NCBI GenBank assembly: GCA_934201705.1
Contig: CAKPXF010000010.1
Location: 1-64,000 of the forward strand
DNA from: an uncultured Bacilli bacterium
GTDB taxonomy: Bacteria; Bacillota_I; Bacilli_A; RFN20; CAG-631
Direction of reading: 5' to 3'
Length of the DNA: 64,000 nucleotides
This document shows positions 60,504 through 64,000 of this stretch, one piece after another. Position 1 is the first letter of the stretch. Each line of letters begins with the position of its first letter. The notes under the pieces are model-generated. The model searched no databases. It was not told where the DNA came from and saw only the letters and a list, made by a program, of their open reading frames with translations. The position numbers were made by a program, and so were the translations under genes.

Positions 60504-60526
60504 AAGGAGGAATCGAGGAAACTCGA
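60504..60526 (+). promoter_or_regulatory. Ribosome site bridged by a GNRA-capped hairpin
   Basis: The only strong ribosome site before the LamG gene is AAGGAGG at 60504-60510, 23 bases before ATG 60534, too far for direct use. TCGAG (60513-60517), loop GAAA and CTCGA (60522-60526) form a 5-bp GNRA hairpin between them that would shorten the effective distance to about 9 bases. Confidence 0.6.
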
Positions 60527-60533
60527 AAAAATT

Positions 60534-63500
60534 ATGGAAAAGTATAAAAAACAAAAATTTTTAGCTGTTTCTTTGTCTTTATTAGCATGTTTTACAATGA
60601 CTTTACCTCATGTTGAACGTAAAGTTAGTGCTTCTATAGAAGAAGATAGTGTAAATCCAATTGCTAGATATGAATTTAAAGATGCAGCAAACCCAGGTAA
60701 AGATTCAATGGGTAATTATGATTTAATAACTCAAATTGCTGATGGAAAAACAGAAGGTGCAGTAAATGTAAGTGAAGGTGTTGCTACATTTGATGGAACA
60801 GCAGGTTTAATTCCTGGAAGTGAAGAAAAAGATATTAGTGAAAAATTAAATTCATTCACACTTGCATTTGACGTAAAAACATCAGGAACAAATGGTGGAT
60901 GGGCATCACCAGCTGGATTTGGATGGAATGGTTGGGATGCAACAAAATGGGGAACATTCCAATTTTCATCTGGATCAGATATTTTAAGATTTACAACAGC
61001 TAGTAACTTAGTTGAAGGAACAAGTAATGTAGATGGGAATCCAAATCCTTATTGGGGAAAAGAAATTGGAAATATTGGAACAAGCGATTTTCATAAGGTA
61101 ATATTAACAGTAAATACATCTTCAACAATTGATGTGTACTTAGATGGTGTAAATAAGTATTCATATAAAACACCAGAAAATTTCTCATTAAAGGATTCAA
61201 ACATGAGCTTTGGACTTGGTGGAGATAGCGCTTGGAATCATATTTACAATGCTTTTATAGGTTCATTAAAGAATGTTGAAATTTATGACTTTGCCTTTAA
61301 TGAATTACAAACAATTGCTTATAATATCAATGGTTGCTTAACTGCAAAGGATATTGCAGAACAAGAAGTCGTTAATCCATTATCTAAATATGAATTTGAA
61401 GATGAAACAAATCCAGGTAAAGATTCAATGGGTAATTATGATTTAGTAACTAGAGTAGCAGATGGAAAAACTGAAGGTGCTGTAAGTGTAAGTGAAGGTG
61501 TTGCTACATTTGATGGAACAGCAGGTTTAATTCCTGGAAGTGAAGAAAAAGATATTAGTGAAAAATTAAATTCATTCACACTTGCATTTGACGTAAAAAC
61601 ATCAGGAACAAATGGTGGATGGGCATCACCAGCTGGATTTGGATGGAATGGTTGGGATGCAACAAAATGGGGAACATTCCAATTTTCATCTGGATCAGAT
61701 ATTTTAAGATTTACAACAGCTAGTAACTTAGTTGAAGGAACAAGTAATGTAGATGGGAATCCAAATCCTTATTGGGGAAAAGAAATTGGAAATATTGGAA
61801 CAAGCGATTTTCATAAGGTAATATTAACAGTAAATACATCGTCAACAATTGATGTGTACTTAGATGGTGTAAATAAGTATTCATATAAAACGCCAGAAAA
61901 TTATTCATTAAAAGATGGAAATATGCGTTTTGCATTAGGTGGAGAGTGTGTATGGGGTAACATATATAATGCTTTTGTAGGTTCATTAAAGAATGTTGAA
62001 ATTTATGATTTTGCTTTAAATAAAACCCAAGCAGTTCAATATAATGCAACAGGAAAAGTTTATAGAGCACTTGACGTATTTGTAGAGTCAGCAAACGTTG
62101 ATTTGAGTTCTCAAATTATCGTTCCTAGCGATGCAAGTGATGAAGAAATTATGCTTTATGCTCCAGAAACATCAACAGTTGATGTAACAATGTCTAATAA
62201 AACAACTGTTAAAGCAACAGTTAAATGGACAAATGTTACTACTGTTAATAATGAAAAATGCTTAGAAGGAACAATTCAAGGTTTAGCAAATAAAAATAAT
62301 GTTAAAGCATATGCTAAGATTTCTTTAGCTTCAAATGTTAAAGAATTACTTCCAATTGCTAAGTATGAATTTAAAGATGCAACTAACCCTGGTAAAGATT
62401 CAATGGGTAATTACAATTTAACAACTATTTTAGCTGAAAATGTCACTGAATCAGGGATTAAGGTTAATAACGGTGTTGCTACATTTGATGGAACAGCAGG
62501 ACTTGTAAGTACTGATGAAAATGATATTACAAAGGCTTTAGATACATTTACTTTATCATTTACAATTAAAGCAAAAGAAGTTTCATCTTCATGGTCAGAA
62601 CCAATTGGCTTTGGTTGGAATGATTGGACGCCAACAAAGTGGGCGTTATTTGAATTATCAACTTCAAAGGATTTAAGATTTACAACAGCTACTGGAATTG
62701 ATGAAAATACTGGTTATGGTAATGTTGATGGCAATACAAATCAATGGTGGGGTCAAGTAATTGGTGATGTTACTGATTATGCAAATATCGTTTTAACAGT
62801 ATCAGAAGAGACTATTACAATTTACTACAATGGTGCTATTAAGTACCAATATGCTTTACCTGAAAATTATAGTGTAAGTGGAAATAATATGCACTTTGCA
62901 ATTGGTGGAAATGGAACTTGGGGTTCTGTACGTAATATGTTTATTGGTGATATTGCAAATGTTTCTGTATATGATTTTGCTGTTAACGATTTACAAGCAA
63001 AAGTATTAAGTGGAACAAATGCTATTAAAACTAATACAATTGGAAATGTATCTTATATTGATAGTATTGAAAAAACTCCAGTATTTGAAAATAATCAAAT
63101 TAGTAAAGAAACATTATATTCAAATATGAGCTGTGATGAAATGCTAGCTTTAGTAAATAAAGCCACAGTTAATGCTAAACTAAATGATAACACAACAAAA
63201 GCATTAAATGTCACATGGAATGAGGTTGTTAATGAAAATGGTGTTTATACATTAAAGGGTTATGCAAATGCAACAATGCAAGGTGTTTTAACAACACTTA
63301 AGGGTGAAGAAATTGAAGTTACATTAAATGTTGAAACTAAAGAAGATCCAGATCCAACTCCTTCAGTTGAACCAAGTGTAGAGCCTTCGGTTGAACCAAG
63401 TGTAGAGCCTTCAAACGAGCCAAGCAGTGAACCTTCAAGTGAAGTAAGTGAAACGCCATCTTCTAGTGAAACTACAAATAGTAGTACTCATAATACATCT

Positions 63501-63611
63501 TCAAATGAAGAAAAGCCAAATGAAAACAAAAAAGGCTGTAAAGGAAGTGTAGCTACTCCATTAATGGGATTACTAGCTTGTGCATTACTTTTAAAGAAAA
63601 AAAGAAAATAA
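60534..63611 (+). CDS. Large surface protein with three LamG-like repeats
   Basis: A 1,025-residue exported protein. After a signal peptide (residues 1-32) are three LamG/concanavalin-like modules of about 240 residues, each starting IARYEFKDAANPGKDSMGNY or similar. Modules one and two share 354 identical bases; the third is divergent. Two bacterial Ig-like segments follow (VDVTMSNKTTVKATVKW, and a later NAKLNDNTTKALNVTWN). Then comes a PSVEP/SSEP repeat linker and the C-terminal anchor KKGCKGSVAT, hydrophobic helix and KKKRK. Likely carbohydrate-binding adhesin. An upstream ATG at 60474 lies before the ribosome site. Confidence 0.85.
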   Translation: MEKYKKQKFLAVSLSLLACFTMTLPHVERKVSASIEEDSVNPIARYEFKDAANPGKDSMGNYDLITQIADGKTEGAVNVSEGVATFDGTAGLIPGSEEKDISEKLNSFTLAFDVKTSGTNGGWASPAGFGWNGWDATKWGTFQFSSGSDILRFTTASNLVEGTSNVDGNPNPYWGKEIGNIGTSDFHKVILTVNTSSTIDVYLDGVNKYSYKTPENFSLKDSNMSFGLGGDSAWNHIYNAFIGSLKNVEIYDFAFNELQTIAYNINGCLTAKDIAEQEVVNPLSKYEFEDETNPGKDSMGNYDLVTRVADGKTEGAVSVSEGVATFDGTAGLIPGSEEKDISEKLNSFTLAFDVKTSGTNGGWASPAGFGWNGWDATKWGTFQFSSGSDILRFTTASNLVEGTSNVDGNPNPYWGKEIGNIGTSDFHKVILTVNTSSTIDVYLDGVNKYSYKTPENYSLKDGNMRFALGGECVWGNIYNAFVGSLKNVEIYDFALNKTQAVQYNATGKVYRALDVFVESANVDLSSQIIVPSDASDEEIMLYAPETSTVDVTMSNKTTVKATVKWTNVTTVNNEKCLEGTIQGLANKNNVKAYAKISLASNVKELLPIAKYEFKDATNPGKDSMGNYNLTTILAENVTESGIKVNNGVATFDGTAGLVSTDENDITKALDTFTLSFTIKAKEVSSSWSEPIGFGWNDWTPTKWALFELSTSKDLRFTTATGIDENTGYGNVDGNTNQWWGQVIGDVTDYANIVLTVSEETITIYYNGAIKYQYALPENYSVSGNNMHFAIGGNGTWGSVRNMFIGDIANVSVYDFAVNDLQAKVLSGTNAIKTNTIGNVSYIDSIEKTPVFENNQISKETLYSNMSCDEMLALVNKATVNAKLNDNTTKALNVTWNEVVNENGVYTLKGYANATMQGVLTTLKGEEIEVTLNVETKEDPDPTPSVEPSVEPSVEPSVEPSNEPSSEPSSEVSETPSSSETTNSSTHNTSSNEEKPNENKKGCKGSVATPLMGLLACALLLKKKRK
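60767..61120 (+). repeat. 354-bp perfect repeat, copy 1 (LamG module)
   Basis: Identical to 61487-61840 at an offset of exactly 720 bp (240 codons, in frame), with the first difference at 61121. Flanking sequence of the same modules is diverged, which implies recent duplication or gene conversion. Confidence 0.97.
61487..61840 (+). repeat. 354-bp perfect repeat, copy 2 (LamG module)
   Basis: Second copy of the 354-bp repeat at 60767-61120; no base difference. Recombination between copies would delete or add one whole module without a frameshift. Confidence 0.97.
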
Positions 63612-63633
63612 TTAAGGTTTTAAGTTAAATACT

Positions 63634-63669
63634 CAAGGGGCTTCACTTGTGTTTTGGTGAAGTTCTTTG
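63634..63669 (+). terminator. Intercistronic hairpin, weak terminator
   Basis: CAAGGGGCTTCAC (63634-63646) pairs with GTGAAGTTCTTTG (63657-63669), 13 bp with three G-U pairs, and has no U run. It lies between the LamG gene and the following lipoprotein gene, so it may protect the upstream mRNA or partly terminate. Confidence 0.5.
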
Positions 63670-63687
63670 AATAATTAAGGAGGATAT

Positions 63688-64000
63688 ATGAAAAATAATA
63701 AATTTAATATTTTATTACTTGTTGGTTTAGCATCTTTATCATTAGTTGGATGTAATACTACAGACAATAGTGATAAAAACAATCCGGTAAGCGATGGTGG
63801 AGCTTATAATGAAATTGAAGATGAAGATGTAACTTCAATAACAGTCTTTAAAAATGATTGGGCTGATTTTAATACGGCAAGATTAAATAACACACCAATT
63901 TATTCAACAATTAAAAATAAGATTAATTGTGATATCGAAGCATTAAACTCTTCAAGTGGTACTTGGGAAGGGCAATTGTCTTTACTTCAAGCTGATGGTG
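63688..64000 (+). CDS. Sugar-type solute-binding lipoprotein, partial at window end
   Basis: The visible 104 codons start with a lipoprotein signal (lipobox LVGC) and a short Asp/Asn linker, then ITVFKNDWADFNTARLNNTP and LQADG, like a family 1 extracellular solute-binding protein. AGGAGG precedes ATG 63688. The frame is open to the end of the window. It follows the LamG surface gene with 76 bp and could be part of the same carbohydrate locus. Confidence 0.75.
   Translation, partial: MKNNKFNILLLVGLASLSLVGCNTTDNSDKNNPVSDGGAYNEIEDEDVTSITVFKNDWADFNTARLNNTPIYSTIKNKINCDIEALNSSSGTWEGQLSLLQADG

Noticed and set aside
60990..62094. Two similar antisense frames (61000-61200 and 61720-62094)
   Set aside because: They are shadows of the duplicated LamG modules and lack ribosome sites.

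Overview
The window is very AT-rich bacterial DNA (by eye under 30% G+C) from a low-GC Gram-positive lineage. AGGAGG-type ribosome sites, lipobox lipoproteins serving ABC importers (OppA, PotD), U-run terminators and a Bacilli-like gene set point to Bacillota, probably an uncultured gut member of the Bacilli/Erysipelotrichia/Mollicutes-like branch (RF39-type). TGA acts as a normal stop, for example at 29029-29031, so this is not a UGA-Trp mollicute. Assignment below that level is inference.

Layout. 1-1,300: decayed IS1182-like element with two perfect DnaA boxes. 1.3-10 kb: surface and accessory genes: a lipoprotein, a zinc-ribbon membrane protein, an M60 (enhancin-like) metallopeptidase, and a frameshifted solute-binding lipoprotein followed by a 106-bp copy of the peptidase 3' end. 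10-11.7 kb: tmRNA (ssrA), a truncated accessory gene and a decayed second tmRNA copy, looking like the scar of a duplication or island. 11.7-16.7 kb: SatD-like protein, membrane protein, AEC carrier, purB and purA. 16.7-20.3 kb: heterodimeric ABC exporter. 20.4-21.6 kb: STAS-kinase fusion. 22-27.3 kb: DUF1003 protein, Na/Pi cotransporter, candidate yybP-ykoY (Mn2+) riboswitch and its Ca/Mn-type P-ATPase. 27.4-30.6 kb: surface phosphodiesterase lipoprotein and a clan GH-D glycosidase. 30.7-35.3 kb (minus): pyruvate kinase, creatininase-family amidohydrolase, ABC exporter, cupin, DUF2188 protein. 35.4-38 kb: DUF4097-like lipoprotein, GAPDH, DUF3899 protein. 38-46.6 kb: oppABCDF with large lineage-specific insertions. 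46.7-51 kb: SGNH/alpha-beta hydrolase fusion (minus), zinc-ribbon membrane protein, pyrophosphatase, cyclodeaminase-fold protein. 51-56.2 kb: XRE-cupin regulator plus potABCD. 56.3-60.3 kb: two acetyltransferases, a membrane protein, a 21-codon lipoprotein-signal ORF, a pyridoxal-kinase-like protein, a TIGR04076 protein and an AraC regulator. 60.4-64 kb: large surface protein with three LamG-like repeats and the start of another sugar-type binding lipoprotein.

Together the genes suggest a peptide-, polyamine- and glycan-scavenging anaerobe that relies on glycolysis (pyk, gap) and exposes many lipoproteins and adhesin-like proteins, including a potential mucin-directed M60 peptidase. The most informative regions are the duplications around tmRNA, the riboswitch/terminator before the P-ATPase, the insertions in the Opp transporter, and the LamG protein with its hairpin-bridged ribosome site, recent internal duplication and cysteine-containing C-terminal anchor. 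No CRISPR array, rRNA or tRNA gene was seen. All family names come from motif recognition, not database searches.
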